A stretch of 64,000 bases of DNA from Arthrobacter sp. Hiyo8 (GCA_001549895.1 AP014719.1:992001-1056000), one strand, 5' to 3'; numbered from the stretch's first letter, positions 20,025-29,565 are shown. Numbers and translations: made by a program. The notes: a model not told the origin generated them from the sequence alone.

Positions 20025-20860
20025 CTAGTTTCCGACGCGGAAACGGGCAACGGCAGTTGCCTTGACGCCGGCCTCTTCGAGGACCTGCGCAACGGTCTTC
20101 TTGGAGTCCTTGGCGAATGCCTGGTCCAAGAGAACTTCGCCCTTGTAGAAGCCCGTCACGCGGCCTTCGACGATCTTGGTGAGAGCGGCTTCCGGCTTGC
20201 CTTCGGCCTTGGCGGTCTCTTCGGCGATGCGGCGCTCGGACTCGACCAGCTCGGCCGGGACATCTTCGCGGCTGAGGTAGTTCGGGCCATGGCTGCAACG
20301 TGGACAGCAACATCGTGGGCTGCGGTAGCAGCGGCGTCGCCCACGCCTTCAACGGCGAACAGGACGCCGACCTGGGCCGGGAGGTCCTTGGAGGTCTTGT
20401 GCAGGTAAGCGTCAACCGTGCCGCCTTCAATGCGGGCGATGCGGCGGACAACAACCTTCTCACCGAGAACGGCGCCCTCTTCGACGACAACCTCGGAAAG
20501 GGGCTTGCCGTCGACGTCGATGGCCAGCAGGGTCTCGAGGTCGGCAGCGCCGGACTCGACGGCGACGGCCAGGACCTTGTCGGCCAGCTGGATGAACTTG
20601 TCAGCCTTGGCGACGAAGTCGGTTTCGCAGTTGACCTCGATCATTACGCCCACGCCGTCGGTGACCTTGGCTGCAACCAGGCCTTCGGCGGTGGAGCGGC
20701 CTTCACGCTTCGTAGCGCCCTTGAGGCCCTTGATGCGGATGATTTCGATGGCCTTCTCGGCGTCGCCGTTGGCCTCGTCAAGAGCCTTCTTGACGTCCAT
20801 CATGCCGGCGCCGGTGCGCTCGCGCAGGGCCTTGATGTCAGCAGCAGTGTAGTTCGCCAT
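20025..20860 (-). CDS. tsf: elongation factor Ts, frame-slipped
   Basis: About 278 aa. It starts [20 protein letters not shown]; the nucleotide-exchange contact is in [20 protein letters not shown]. After a slip near 20285 it continues [20 protein letters not shown] and ends VARFRVGN. It regenerates EF-Tu-GTP. It follows rpsB at ~120 bp, with hairpins in the gap. Confidence 0.95.
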
Positions 20861-20897
20861 GTGAACCCCTCTGTCTAGAAATTTATGTGTTTACGGA

Positions 20898-20940
20898 CTG
20901 ACAGGACGGCAGCCCACCTGGTGGGCCGCCATCCTGTCAG
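20898..20940 (-). terminator. long hairpin(s) between rpsB and tsf
   Basis: CTGACAGGA-GGC-GCCCA pairs across a short loop with TGGGC-GCC-CCTGTCAG (two small bulges). A second stem, CCCGC-CCGA / TCGG-GCGGG, lies at 20946-20969. Together they probably attenuate rpsB transcripts before tsf. No U-run is evident, so full termination is uncertain. Confidence 0.6.
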
Positions 20941-20980
20941 TAGCTCCCCGCACCGAAATCGGCGCGGGAAAGGTCCGGAT

Positions 20981-21858
20981 TTACTTGTCTGCTTCGGCTT
21001 CGCCGGCAGCAGCTTCGGTACCCTCGGCGGCCGGTGCTTCGGCAGCTTCCGCAGCCGGAGCTTCGGCGGCCGGTGCTTCAGCAGCTTCGGCCTTGCTGCC
21101 TTCGAGGAGCTCGCGCTCCCACTCAGCCAGCGGCTCTTCGGGGCCTCTGCAGCACCGGTTGCGCGCTGGTTACGGGCGATGAGGCCCTCAGCAACGGCGT
21201 CGGCAACCACGCGGGTCAGCAGGTTTACGGAGCGGATGGCGTCGTCGTTGCCCGGGATCGGGAAGTCGACTTCGTCGGGGTCGCAGTTGGTATCCAGGAT
21301 GGCAACAACCGGGATGTTCAACTTCTTGGCTTCGTCAACAGCCAGGTGTTCCTTCTTCGTGTCAACAACCCACAGAACAGAAGGAGCCTTGGTCAGGTTG
21401 CGGATACCACCGAGGTTGGTTTCCAGCTTGGTGAGTTCACGCTTGAGGAGCAGGAGCTCCTTCTTGGTGTAACCCGAGCCTGCGACGTCCTCGAAGTTGA
21501 TCTCTTCGAGTTCCTTCATGCGCTGGATACGCTTGGCAACGGTCTGGAAGTTGGTGAGCATACCGCCCAACCAACGCTGGTTGACGTACGGCTGGCCAAC
21601 ACGGGTAGCCTGCTCAGCAATTGCTTCCTGGGCCTGCTTCTTGGTGCCGACGAACAGGACGGTGCCGCCGTGGGCGACAGTAGCCTTGACGAACTCGAAA
21701 GCGCGGTCGATGTAGGACAGCGACTGCTGAAGGTCAATGATGTAGATGCCGTTGCGCTCCGTGAAGATAAATCGCTTCATCTTCGGGTTCCAACGACGGG
21801 TCTGGTGTCCAAAGTGGACGCCGCTGTCAAGCAGCTGGCGCATAGTTACGACGGGCAT
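20981..21858 (-). CDS. rpsB: 30S ribosomal protein S2, frame-slipped near the C-terminus
   Basis: About 293 aa. The family core is clear: [59 protein letters not shown] and [21 protein letters not shown] slip near 21140 is followed in the repaired frame by [20 protein letters not shown] and an Ala/Glu-rich tail of EAPA repeats ending AEADK. Such acidic tails are common in actinobacterial S2. GGAAGGAGCGTCGGC precedes the ATG. Confidence 0.95.
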
Positions 21859-22291
21859 GCCGACGCTCCTTCCGGCAGGTCATTCATGAGAGAGCCACGC
21901 GGCCGCTCTTACCCTGCCAATAGTTGACGGTTAATTAGCCGGACCCGAACGGGCCTTGGCTCCTGGCATCCATTGCACTTCTCATCCGGCCAATGACTCG
22001 CCGGACCGCAAGAGGCACAATCCTCCGCAGCATTGAATCCGCGAGGATTCGCAATTGGAGGGTTGGATACGCGTAGTCAGCCTGGGACCCCGCGCAACTG
22101 AATGAGAAGCGCTTCTAAACAAGCTTGAGGGCACAGCAAACTGCTCCACCAAGTGTACTACAGCGCCTTCGGCCTCTTGACCGCAAAAGCCACGGGTTCG
22201 GCCTCTTTCCTTCGGCAGATTTCCCCCACCGTTTTCCACATAGCCGAACTTGCGGCTTTCGGACCCTGGACGGCCAACGAAGGCTTGTTCC
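21859..22291. other. 433-bp divergent intergenic region between rpsB and the M23 peptidase gene
   Basis: No gene is supported here. It holds the rpsB leader and ribosome site. A small stem, GAATCC-GCGA-GGATTC, at 22033-22048 might belong to an rpsB leader structure. A perfect 12-bp palindrome, AGAAGCGCTTCT, at 22105-22116 resembles LacI-type half-site pairs. No clear promoter could be fixed by eye. Confidence 0.5.
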
Positions 22292-22808
22292 ATGAGCACC
22301 GCACATCTTCCAGCCTACGTTCTCTTGCTCGTTGCCCTCGGCGCGGCGCCCGCCGTGGCGTCGCCGTCGCCGGACCCAACCGCCTCGCCCGGCGTCCGTC
22401 CGGACTGGGCGTGGCCTCTCTCCCCCAAGCCTGCCGTCCTGCGTGGCTTCGACCCTCCGGACAAGCCGTGGCTGAGCGGGCACCGCGGAGTGGATCTGCA
22501 AGCAGTCGACGACGGCGTCACGGTCGCCGCCCCGCCGACGGCACCGTGCGCTTCGTGGGCGTCGTGGTGGATCGTCCGGTGATCACCATCGACCACGGGG
22601 ACGGATTGCGGAGCAGCTTTGAACCAGTGGACAGCGAACTCGCAGAGGGCGCACCCGTGAGCAAGGGCCAAGCCATCGGAGTAGTGAAAACCGGCCACTG
22701 CCCGGGATCACCGTGCCTTCACTGGGGAGTGCGGAAGGGGGAGGACTACGTCAACCCGCTCGCCTTCGTCACGGATCTCCGGCCGTCTGTGTTGCTGCCC
22801 CTGGATGA
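22292..22808 (+). CDS. secreted M23-family metallopeptidase, frame-slipped
   Basis: About 172 aa from ATG at 22292. A short signal peptide (AYVLLLVALGAAPAVASPSP) is followed by the LytM-type domain: WLSGHRGVDLQA has the zinc HxxxD motif, and the second motif HWG lies in GSPCLHWGVRKGEDYVNPL. A slip near 22538 splits it. The likely end is RPSVLLPPG at TGA 22806, which needs one extra C in CCCC near 22800; without it the frame reads on across an 18-bp tandem repeat. M23 enzymes cut peptidoglycan cross-bridges. It is convergent with the next gene. Confidence 0.75.
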
Positions 22809-22836
22809 TGTGCTGTCGCTGGACGATGTGCTGTCG

Positions 22837-24027
22837 CTAGACGATCGCGGAAATCCCCGTGATCGCCCTCCCCGTCACAAGAGTATTGATTTCGTGGGTT
22901 CCCTCGTAGGAGTAGATCGCCTCGGCGTCGGCGAAGATCTTGGCCATCTCGTAGTCCGTGACAATGCCGTTTCCGCCCAGGATGCCGCGGCCCAGGGCAA
23001 CACTTTCGCGCATGCGGGCCGTGGTGAAGGCTTTCGCCAGCGCGGATTGCTCATCCTTGGCTACCCCGGCATCCTCAAGCTGGGCGAGGCGGACCATCAT
23101 GCCCATGGAGCTGACTGTGTTGCCCAGAATCTGAACGAGTTGTTGCTGCACCAATTGGAACGATGCCAAGGGCCTCCCGAACTGCATCCGCTCAACCGCG
23201 TAGCGGCGGGCAACGTCGAACGCGGCAAGCTGCTGGCCCACAGCCTGCCACGCGACCGAAAGCCGTGTGACTTTGAGGACTTTGTTGGTGTCCCTGAAAC
23301 TGTTGGCATTGGCCAGCTTGAAGAAGTCCGGGACCACGACGTTTTCGAGGGTGATGTCAGCATTCTGGACGGTCCGCAGCGAGATCTTGTTCTCGATCTT
23401 GCTGGCCTTGAATCCAGGGAGGCTCGTATCCACCAGGAAGCCCTTGACCTGATTGTCGTCGAGGTCGCGGGCGAAGATCACAACCCAGTCCGAGAAGGTG
23501 GCGTTGCCGATCCAGCGCTTGGCCCCGTTGAGGATCCAGTTGTCGCCGTCGCGGCGCGCGGTGGTCCGCGTGCCTCCTGCGACGTCCGAGCCACCCAATG
23601 GCTCGGTCAGCCCAAAGGCTCCGATTTTCTTGAGGGAGTATATGTCCGGCAGCCAGGCGTCCTGTTGCTCCTGAGAGGCCAACGCCTCGATGGAACCGGT
23701 GAACAAGCCGTCGTGGACGCCCATGAACGTGGCAATTGAAGCATCGGCGCGGGTTGCCTCTGCGTGGACAAGGCCGGCGAATACGTTGGAATAGCCTTGC
23801 CGCCTCACCGGACTGACCAGGTCAATCTCAGCAAGCTTGGGAATCAGGGCCATGGGGAATTCCCCGCGGTTCCAGCAATCGACGGCAATCGGCTTGACCT
23901 CACGGGAAAGGAAGGTGCGGATCTCCGCCAGCCGGTCCTGCTCCTTGCCCGTGAGCAATTGCTCAAAGCCATAGAAGTCACCGTCGGCGTACGGGAGATT
24001 CTCTAGGTCGATTGCTGCCTTGGACAT
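22837..24027 (-). CDS. acyl-CoA dehydrogenase (glutaryl-CoA dehydrogenase-like)
   Basis: 396 aa, intact. It contains GAFGLTEPLGGSDVAGGTRT (FAD/substrate loop), GAKRWIGNATFSDWVVIFAR and QFGRPLASFQLVQQQLVQIL. The C-terminal YEGTHEINTLVTGRAITGIS places the Glu of EGTHEIN as catalytic base, as in glutaryl-CoA-type dehydrogenases. It oxidises an acyl-CoA to the enoyl-CoA with FAD. It is a single gene preceded by a perfect 24-bp palindrome, suggesting its own acyl-CoA-responsive control. The exact substrate cannot be told from sequence alone. Confidence 0.87.
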   Translation of the reverse strand: MSKAAIDLENLPYADGDFYGFEQLLTGKEQDRLAEIRTFLSREVKPIAVDCWNRGEFPMALIPKLAEIDLVSPVRRQGYSNVFAGLVHAEATRADASIATFMGVHDGLFTGSIEALASQEQQDAWLPDIYSLKKIGAFGLTEPLGGSDVAGGTRTTARRDGDNWILNGAKRWIGNATFSDWVVIFARDLDDNQVKGFLVDTSLPGFKASKIENKISLRTVQNADITLENVVVPDFFKLANANSFRDTNKVLKVTRLSVAWQAVGQQLAAFDVARRYAVERMQFGRPLASFQLVQQQLVQILGNTVSSMGMMVRLAQLEDAGVAKDEQSALAKAFTTARMRESVALGRGILGGNGIVTDYEMAKIFADAEAIYSYEGTHEINTLVTGRAITGISAIV

Positions 24028-24040
24028 GGCACTCCTTCAC

Positions 24041-24064
24041 GTAAGTTACTGGTGAGTAACTTAC
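24041..24064. promoter_or_regulatory. 24-bp perfect palindrome, operator candidate
   Basis: GTAAGTTACT-GGTG-AGTAACTTAC: two 10-bp arms with a 4-base centre, 14 bp upstream of the acyl-CoA dehydrogenase ATG. Size and symmetry suit a TetR-type repressor, but no regulator gene is adjacent. Confidence 0.65.
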
Positions 24065-24165
24065 AGCAATGACGGTCCCGCCACAAGCAACGGGTGCACC
24101 CCTCTTGACGGTGTGCGTCTTGCATAGCCGTGGCGCGTTAGGCCCGGTAGGAGCAGTATGGAGGG

Positions 24166-25036
24166 ATGAACGCTCCCAGCGCCGAAAGTCCGGCGCAGGG
24201 AGGCTCCGTTGGTTCCGGGGCCCGCCTGCACCCGTGGAGCCGTTACGTGGCCTTGGGTGATTCGTTCACCGAAGGGGTAGGAGATCCGGAGCCTCGCAGC
24301 CCGGGGGCTTGCGAGGCTGGGCGGACCGGGTCGCGGAAGAACTGAGTGCCGGCCACGACGACTTCGCTTACGCGAATCTGGCAGTCCGAGGACGGCTGCT
24401 CCATCAGATCCTGGATGAGCAGATCGTCCCCGCCCTGGCCCTGCAACCGGATCTGATCACTCTCAATGCCGGGGGCAATGACCTGATCTTCCGCAGAAGC
24501 GATCCCGACAAACTCGCCGCCCGGATGGACGCCGGCGTGCAACTCCTCGCCTCTACCGGTGCAACGGTTGTGCTGTTCGCCGGACCGGACTGGGGCGATA
24601 CGCCCGTGCTGGGACACACCCGCGCCAAGGTAGCCATCTTCAACGAGAACCTGCGCACCATCGCCGCGCGCCACGACGCGGTAATCGCTGATCTTTGGGC
24701 CCTGCGTCAACTCACCCACCCTCGAATGTGGGATCCGGACCGGCTGCACTTTTCTCCCCTGGGCCAGCACACCATCGCCATCATGGTGCTCGATACCCTC
24801 AACGTCCCCACACTTTGGAACCGATGACACCGAAAGACCTACCTGGGCGCACGTGGCGTGAAGCACGGACCGATGACATTATCTGGGCACGGGAGCACCT
24901 TTTCCCATGGGTCCTGCAACGTCTCAAGCAAAGAGTCTCCGACGACGGGCGGCACGCAAAGCGGCCGGATCCAGGCCCCGTGTTCGGCGCCTGGATGCCG
25001 CCCGGAACGTTCGTGGAAAACGAGCCACAGAGCTAA
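24166..25036 (+). CDS. SGNH/GDSL-family hydrolase, paralogue 1, frame-slipped
   Basis: About 290 aa. Block I has the catalytic Ser in RYVALGDSFTEGVGDPEP. Later blocks are ITLNAGGNDLIFRR (Gly/Asn oxyanion pair) and MWDPDRLHFSPLGQHTIAIM (Asp and His). Slips occur near 24303 and at GTCCCC near 24812. Repairing the second joins the C-terminal extension DLPGRTWREARTDDIIWARE, also seen in the paralogue at 59820. Family members are lipases or esterases, often acting on acyl groups of lipids or glycans. There is no signal peptide. Ribosome site GGAGGG abuts the ATG. Confidence 0.83.
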
Positions 25037-25272
25037 TTAGCTACATCAGGCCCGATACCTAAGGGAGCGGCAAAAAGAACGAGTGTTGACCACTCGTTTT
25101 TGCGGCTACCTGTTGGCCGTAGCCTCGAAAGTACGCGTGTGTGAGCAAATCACAACCGGGTGCCGCCCGCCGGAACCCAGATCGGACTCCCTCTTCGAGC
25201 GGCACCTTCTTGGAAATCAACGAAGGATCACTCGGCGTCTGGTGCATTACCCAGGCTGGGGAGGAGTTGACC

Positions 25273-26682
25273 ATGGGTGCCACGGATAAGCAACAGGGGG
25301 CAACTGTATCGCCGCTCGAGAGCCGCGCAGGGCCCGGCGTCTCCGGAATCCGGATCGTTAACCACTTCCGCAAACGCTGGACCGCTTTTGGCAGCACGGC
25401 GCTGATTGTTGCCGGCCTGCTGGCCGGAGTGGGGTTCGCCGCACCGGCGCATGCCGCGGCAAACACGGTGGTCTCGCTAACGTTCGATGACGGCAACGCG
25501 GACCAGTTGACGGCCGAAGCCACGCTCAGGAGCCTGGGCCTGGTCGGCACGTTTTTCATCACCACCGGGTGGATCGACCAGCCCACCTACCTGACCACTG
25601 CCAACCTCCAGCAGATCGCCGCCGACGGCAATGAAATCGGCGGCCACACGGTCACCCACCCGGATCTTGTGTCCCTGACCCCCGCCGAGTCGACACGGCA
25701 GATCTGCAACGGGCGCGTGGCACTGATGAACATGGGCTTCAAAGTCACCAGCTTCGCTTATCCCTTCGCTTCCGAAGACCCCGCCACGGAGGCCCTGGTG
25801 AAACAGTGCGGATTCAACAGCGCCCGCGGCCTGGGCGACACTTCCAGCAAGGACCCGGCCTCGGCGACGCTTCCCGCGGCAGACACCATCCCGCCGGCGA
25901 ATCCCTACGTCACTGCGGCACCGGATGAGGTGGACAGCACCTGGACCCTGCAGAATCTGGAGAACCAGGTGACACACGCCCAAACGACCGGTGGCGGGTG
26001 GGTCCAACTGACCTTCCACCACATCGCCGTCGGCACGGACCCCACGCTGACGATCACCCCGGCCTTGTTCAACCAGTTCGCCACCTGGCTGGCACAGCAA
26101 AAGACCGCCGGTACCGTCGCGGTTAAGACGGTGGACCAGGTCATCGGCGGGACCCAGCAGCCCGCCGTTCAGGGCCCTGCCGTACCTCCCCACCCCCTCC
26201 GGGGACGAACATGATTCAAAACCCCGGCTTGGAGACCCTGGTCAACACGATTCCGCTGTGCTGGCCGCAGGCGGGTACGGGACCAACACCCCGCCTTCGC
26301 CGTCGTCTCGCCCGGCCACACCGGCGCCTACGCCGAACAACTCACGCTGACCGGGCGTTCGTCAGGGGACGCGAAACTTCTTCCCGCCCTGGACCTGGGC
26401 GGTTGCTCGCCGACTGGGACACCCGGACATCGATATCAGTTGAAGGCCTGGTTCAAATCCACCGCGCCAACCCAGTTTGAACTCTATTACCGCGTCGGTA
26501 ACGGGTATTGGAAGTACTGGACCGCGAGCCCGTTGGTCCTGGCCGCGGCGAACTGGACCCAAATCACCCGGACCACGCCTCCCCTGCCGGCCGGCGCCTC
26601 GGGGATCAGTTGGGGCCTGAACATCCAGGCCAATGGCACCATCACCACCGACGACTATGAGATGTACGACGTCGGCCCCTGA
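25273..26682 (+). CDS. secreted polysaccharide deacetylase with C-terminal sugar-binding-like module, frame-slipped
   Basis: About 470 aa from ATG at 25273 (GGGGAGGAGTTGACC upstream). A signal peptide with long n-region ends near PAHAAANT. The NodB domain has VVSLTFDDGNADQLTAEATL (metal/catalytic Asp pair) and IGGHTVTHPDLVSL (zinc His pair), then TSFAYPFASED. After slips near 26210-26300 and 26420 a second domain follows: HRYQLKAWFKSTAPTQFELY and ISWGLNIQANGTITTDDYEM, a beta-sandwich style resembling carbohydrate-binding modules. It likely deacetylates a surface or environmental polymer such as chitin or peptidoglycan. A paralogue with more modules is at 40655. Confidence 0.82.
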
Positions 26683-26796
26683 TTTTCGGCGTCCCGGCTT
26701 AGCTTGGCGGCGGCGTGAACTGGCTGGCAGTGAACTCATCTACCATCGGCTCACGAGGACATTGACCCCGCATGGCCCTGCGCTCACGCTTGAAGC

Positions 26797-27642
26797 ATGG
26801 CCACCAAACTATCCGGAGTGATCCTCGGGACCTTCCCGGAGCTGCGCTACGAACCCACCGCCAAGCGAATCCGCGCGACCCTGGGCGGGAACACTGTCGT
26901 CGACACCCTGCACGCGTGGCTGGTCTGGGAGCCGAAGCGCATTACCCCGATTTATGCGGTGCCGCAGGCCGAACTGCTGGCAGAGCTCAGAGCCGCCGGC
27001 CCTGCGGCCGATGTCCCGGAGCTCGGCGTCAGGCTGTCGGCAGGCTCACCGACGTCGCTGGATCCGCGCACCGGGTTCGGCCGGCACACCACCCCGGCGA
27101 ACAGCTCGACGTCGTGACAGGGACGACGACGGCGCCAGGGGCAGCGTTGCGTCCGGACGACCCGACCTTGCCGGGTATGTCGTGTTGGATTTCGCCTCCT
27201 TTCAATGGCGCGAAGACGACGAGGAGATCATCGGCCACCCCCGCGACCCTTCCACCGCGTGGACATCCGGGCCTCCTCCCTGACCGTGGAGGTCTCCCTC
27301 GACGGCGTCACGCTCGCCAAAACGAACGGTGCGCAACTCCTGTACGAGACACTGCTTCCCGTCCGCTACTACATCCCGCCCGGGGACGTGCGGCTCGACC
27401 TCATGGAGGAGAGCCCCAAGAGGACCGTGTGCCCCTACAAGGGCGAAGCCCGTTACTGGAGCTACCCCGGCAGCGAGGACGGCAGGAATGTGGCCTGGAG
27501 CTACGACACGCGTTTCCGCGACGCCGCGCAGATCCACGGACTGCTGAGCTTCTTCAATGAAAGGGTGGACCTGAGCGTCGACGGCCTCCTGCAGGACCGG
27601 CCGGTGACGCCGTGGTCCCGGCCGCAGGACCGGCGGGAATGA
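26797..27642 (+). CDS. DUF427 domain protein (two tandem domains), frame-slipped
   Basis: About 282 aa. The first half (KRIRATLGGNTVVDTLHAWL) and second half (IRASSLTVEVSLDGVTLAKT ... YYIPPGDVRLDLMEESPKRT ... CPYKGEARYWSYPG) each match the DUF427 pattern, with the typical CPYKG motif only in the second. Slips occur near 27100, 27170 and 27240. The biochemical role of DUF427 is unknown. The gene ends 13 bases before the IS30 element. Confidence 0.75.
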
Positions 27643-27655
27643 CGGAGAGGATATT

Positions 27656-29105
27656 GACGGATTCAACCGGTCGTCGCAACACCGGGTTGTTGAACTGATC
27701 GTAGCTGTTCCTCGAGCGCTTCGGCGGGCGTCTTCCAGCCGAGTGCTTTACGTGGCCTGGTGTTGAGGGTGTGCGCGATCGCTGCGAGGTCATCGCTACT
27801 CCATCGGGACAGGTCGGTGCCTTTCGGGAAGTATTGGCGCAGCAGCCCGTTCGTGTTCTCGTTCGTGCCTCGCTGCCAGGGGCTCTTCGGGTCGGCGAAG
27901 TAGACCCTTACCCCGGTGTCGACGGTGAATCTGGCGTGGTCGGAGAGTTCCTTGCCGCGATCCCAGGTCACCGATTGACGCAGTTGTTGGGGTAGTGTCG
28001 TGATCGTTTTGGCGAGGGCGTCTGCCATCGTCACGGCGCCGTAGCCGGCCAGCGCGGGTCCGTTTTTCGTCCGTGGGATGATTCCGTAGCCTTCTTCGCG
28101 AGGTAGGTGGATCAGCATGGTGAACCGTGTCGTCCGCTCGACCAGGGTACCGATCGCCGATCGTTGCAGGCCGATCACTAAGTCCCCTTCCCAATGGCCG
28201 GGAACGGCGCGATCGGCGACTTCGGGAGGGCGGTTACTGATGAGGGTTTCCTCGGTGACATGAGCCCAGGACTGCCGTTTCGACCTGGCTCTCGGTACGC
28301 GCAGTGCGCGCCCCGTACGAAGATGCAGAACAAGCTCGCGTTTGAGCGCTCCACGGCCTTGGATGTAGAGAGCCTGGTAGATCGCCTCGTGAGAGATACG
28401 CATGGACTCATCATCCGGGAAATCGACTTTGAGCCGGTTGGAGATCTGCTCCGGACTCCACGCTGTCACCCACTCACGGTCGCCCCGGTGCGGCTTGTTC
28501 CTGCCCGTCCACTCCGGCGCCCCAGGGCCGGTGACGATACGACCGTCAGGTGCCCGGACGACACCGGCGAGCTTGTCCTGGACGTACTGATGCAGCCGTT
28601 CATTCGTGACAAGCTTGGCGGTCTTCGGGCGTTGGGCGAACCGTTCTGCCTTCCATTGCGCGACCGAGGCACGGTAGTCGAGCTTCCCCGCGCGAGTAGC
28701 TGCGTTCCGGCAAAGCTCCCGGGAAATCGTTGACGGGCTCCGTTTCAGTTCCTGGGCAATTTGCCTCACACCGCTGCCCTGCGCTTTCAACAGCGCGATC
28801 TCTTCCCGTTCTTCGAACGAAAGGTACCGGCCTTTGGGTGATGTGAGCATGAACGTCGGCATGCCGCCACGATCCCGGAACCAGCGCGTGCCAGCCGCTT
28901 GCGACACGCCGACTGATGTCGCCGCCACCTCGCTCGTGCACCCCGTCGCGATCGCACGCCAGAACGCCCGCTCGGTGTCCCGCCGTAATGACGGCTTCCC
29001 GGGTGATTTCATCGCAGATCTGCCCGTCAACGCCTTCATCCAGCCTGCTGGCCTGCCATCGCTACCTCCAGAATCGAGGTGTTGCGACGACCGGTTGAAT
29101 CCGTC
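27656..29105 (-). mobile_element. IS30-family insertion sequence, 1450 bp, apparently intact
   Basis: The ends are 28-bp perfect inverted repeats. The left end GACGGATTCAACCGGTCGTC... starts at 27656 and its complement ends at 29105. They are flanked on both sides by TATT (27652-27655 and 29106-29109), a candidate target duplication. One uninterrupted transposase gene lies inside, and its stop codon sits within the left repeat. IS30 duplications are usually 2-3 bp, so a 4-bp match may be partly chance. Confidence 0.9.
27663..29039 (-). CDS. IS30-family transposase
   Basis: 458 aa, intact, in contrast to most neighbours. The N-terminal helix-turn-helix regions are TSEVAATSVGVSQAAGTRWF and GRYLSFEEREEIALLKAQGS, with VRQIAQELKRSPSTISREL. 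The catalytic DDE core includes PGHWEGDLVIGL (first D), SVTWDRGKELSDHARFTVDT (second D) and SPWQRGTNENTNGLLRQYFP (E). It cuts and joins the terminal inverted repeats. The longest start (29039) is used; a shorter start is possible. Confidence 0.95.
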   Translation of the reverse strand: MKALTGRSAMKSPGKPSLRRDTERAFWRAIATGCTSEVAATSVGVSQAAGTRWFRDRGGMPTFMLTSPKGRYLSFEEREEIALLKAQGSGVRQIAQELKRSPSTISRELCRNAATRAGKLDYRASVAQWKAERFAQRPKTAKLVTNERLHQYVQDKLAGVVRAPDGRIVTGPGAPEWTGRNKPHRGDREWVTAWSPEQISNRLKVDFPDDESMRISHEAIYQALYIQGRGALKRELVLHLRTGRALRVPRARSKRQSWAHVTEETLISNRPPEVADRAVPGHWEGDLVIGLQRSAIGTLVERTTRFTMLIHLPREEGYGIIPRTKNGPALAGYGAVTMADALAKTITTLPQQLRQSVTWDRGKELSDHARFTVDTGVRVYFADPKSPWQRGTNENTNGLLRQYFPKGTDLSRWSSDDLAAIAHTLNTRPRKALGWKTPAEALEEQLRSVQQPGVATTG

Positions 29106-29193
29106 TATTTTCCGGACGGCCCTCGATCGACATGGGCATGGCGCCCAGACCGATGGCGCTGACCGGAACGGCGCCGATAGCGCGCCGGTTCAC
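29106..29193 (-). pseudogene. aldo/keto reductase, N-terminal fragment cut at the IS30 element
   Basis: From GTG at 29193, overlapping the stop of the monooxygenase gene (GTGA), the frame reads MNRRAIGAVPVSAIGLGAMP then MSIEGRPEN. This matches the start of aldo/keto reductases (xxIGLGxMxM). The coding sequence then meets the right end of the IS. No continuation is found on the far side of the element, where the DUF427 gene ends, so the remaining ~300 residues are missing from this place. It is too short to be functional. Confidence 0.7.
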
Positions 29194-29529
29194 AGCCCTG
29201 CGCCGACCGTGTCGACCCGGAGCTCGCCCATGCTGTCCCAGCCGGCGCCGTCGAGCTGGCGGCTGATGATCTTCGGGGTCTCGGCGAGGGCGGGCTGCAT
29301 GGCCGTCAGGCCGGCTGCGAAGTGCGGGGCGTTGACGTGCGCTTCGGCGGCGCCGTCCTGGAAGGCTTCGACCAGCACGTACGTGGAGGGGTCATCGAGG
29401 GAGCGAGACCACTCGAACCAGAGGTTGCCCTCCTCGGCACGTGTCGCGGCGGTGAAGTCGGCCACGATCTCCGGCCATTGCGCGGTGAATTCGGGCTTGG
29501 TCTTGAATTTGACGACGATGAAGATCACT
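29190..29529 (-). CDS. antibiotic-biosynthesis monooxygenase (ABM) domain protein
   Basis: 112 aa from GTG at 29529, after AAGGAATCCCCA. It is a ferredoxin-like ABM fold: IFIVVKFKTKPEFTAQWPEI, NLWFEWSRSLDDPSTYVLVE, AFQDGAAEAHVNAPHFAAGL. The last ~20 residues (GWDSMGELRVDTVGAGL) look like a family-specific tail. Members are small cofactor-free oxygenases or quinol-handling proteins. It sits in the LacI-controlled oxidoreductase operon between two aldo/keto reductase genes. Confidence 0.82.
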
Positions 29530-29565
29530 GGGGATTCCTTGAAGAAGTCGATGCGGGGCGTTGAT

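Noticed and set aside
22153..23739. 528-aa open frame joining the M23 peptidase with sequence antisense to an acyl-CoA dehydrogenase
   Set aside because: The second half is a shadow. A one-base slip near 22800 removes the peptidase stop, so this is an error product and not a fusion.
25140..25154. TGTGA-GCAAA-TCACA upstream of the first deacetylase gene
   Set aside because: The spacer is 5 and not 6 bases, so it is not a proper CRP site. A lost A in the AAA run could explain it, but that cannot be shown here.
27652..29109. Composite transposon carrying the oxidoreductase cluster
   Set aside because: Only one IS30 copy is in the window; no second copy flanks the cluster.
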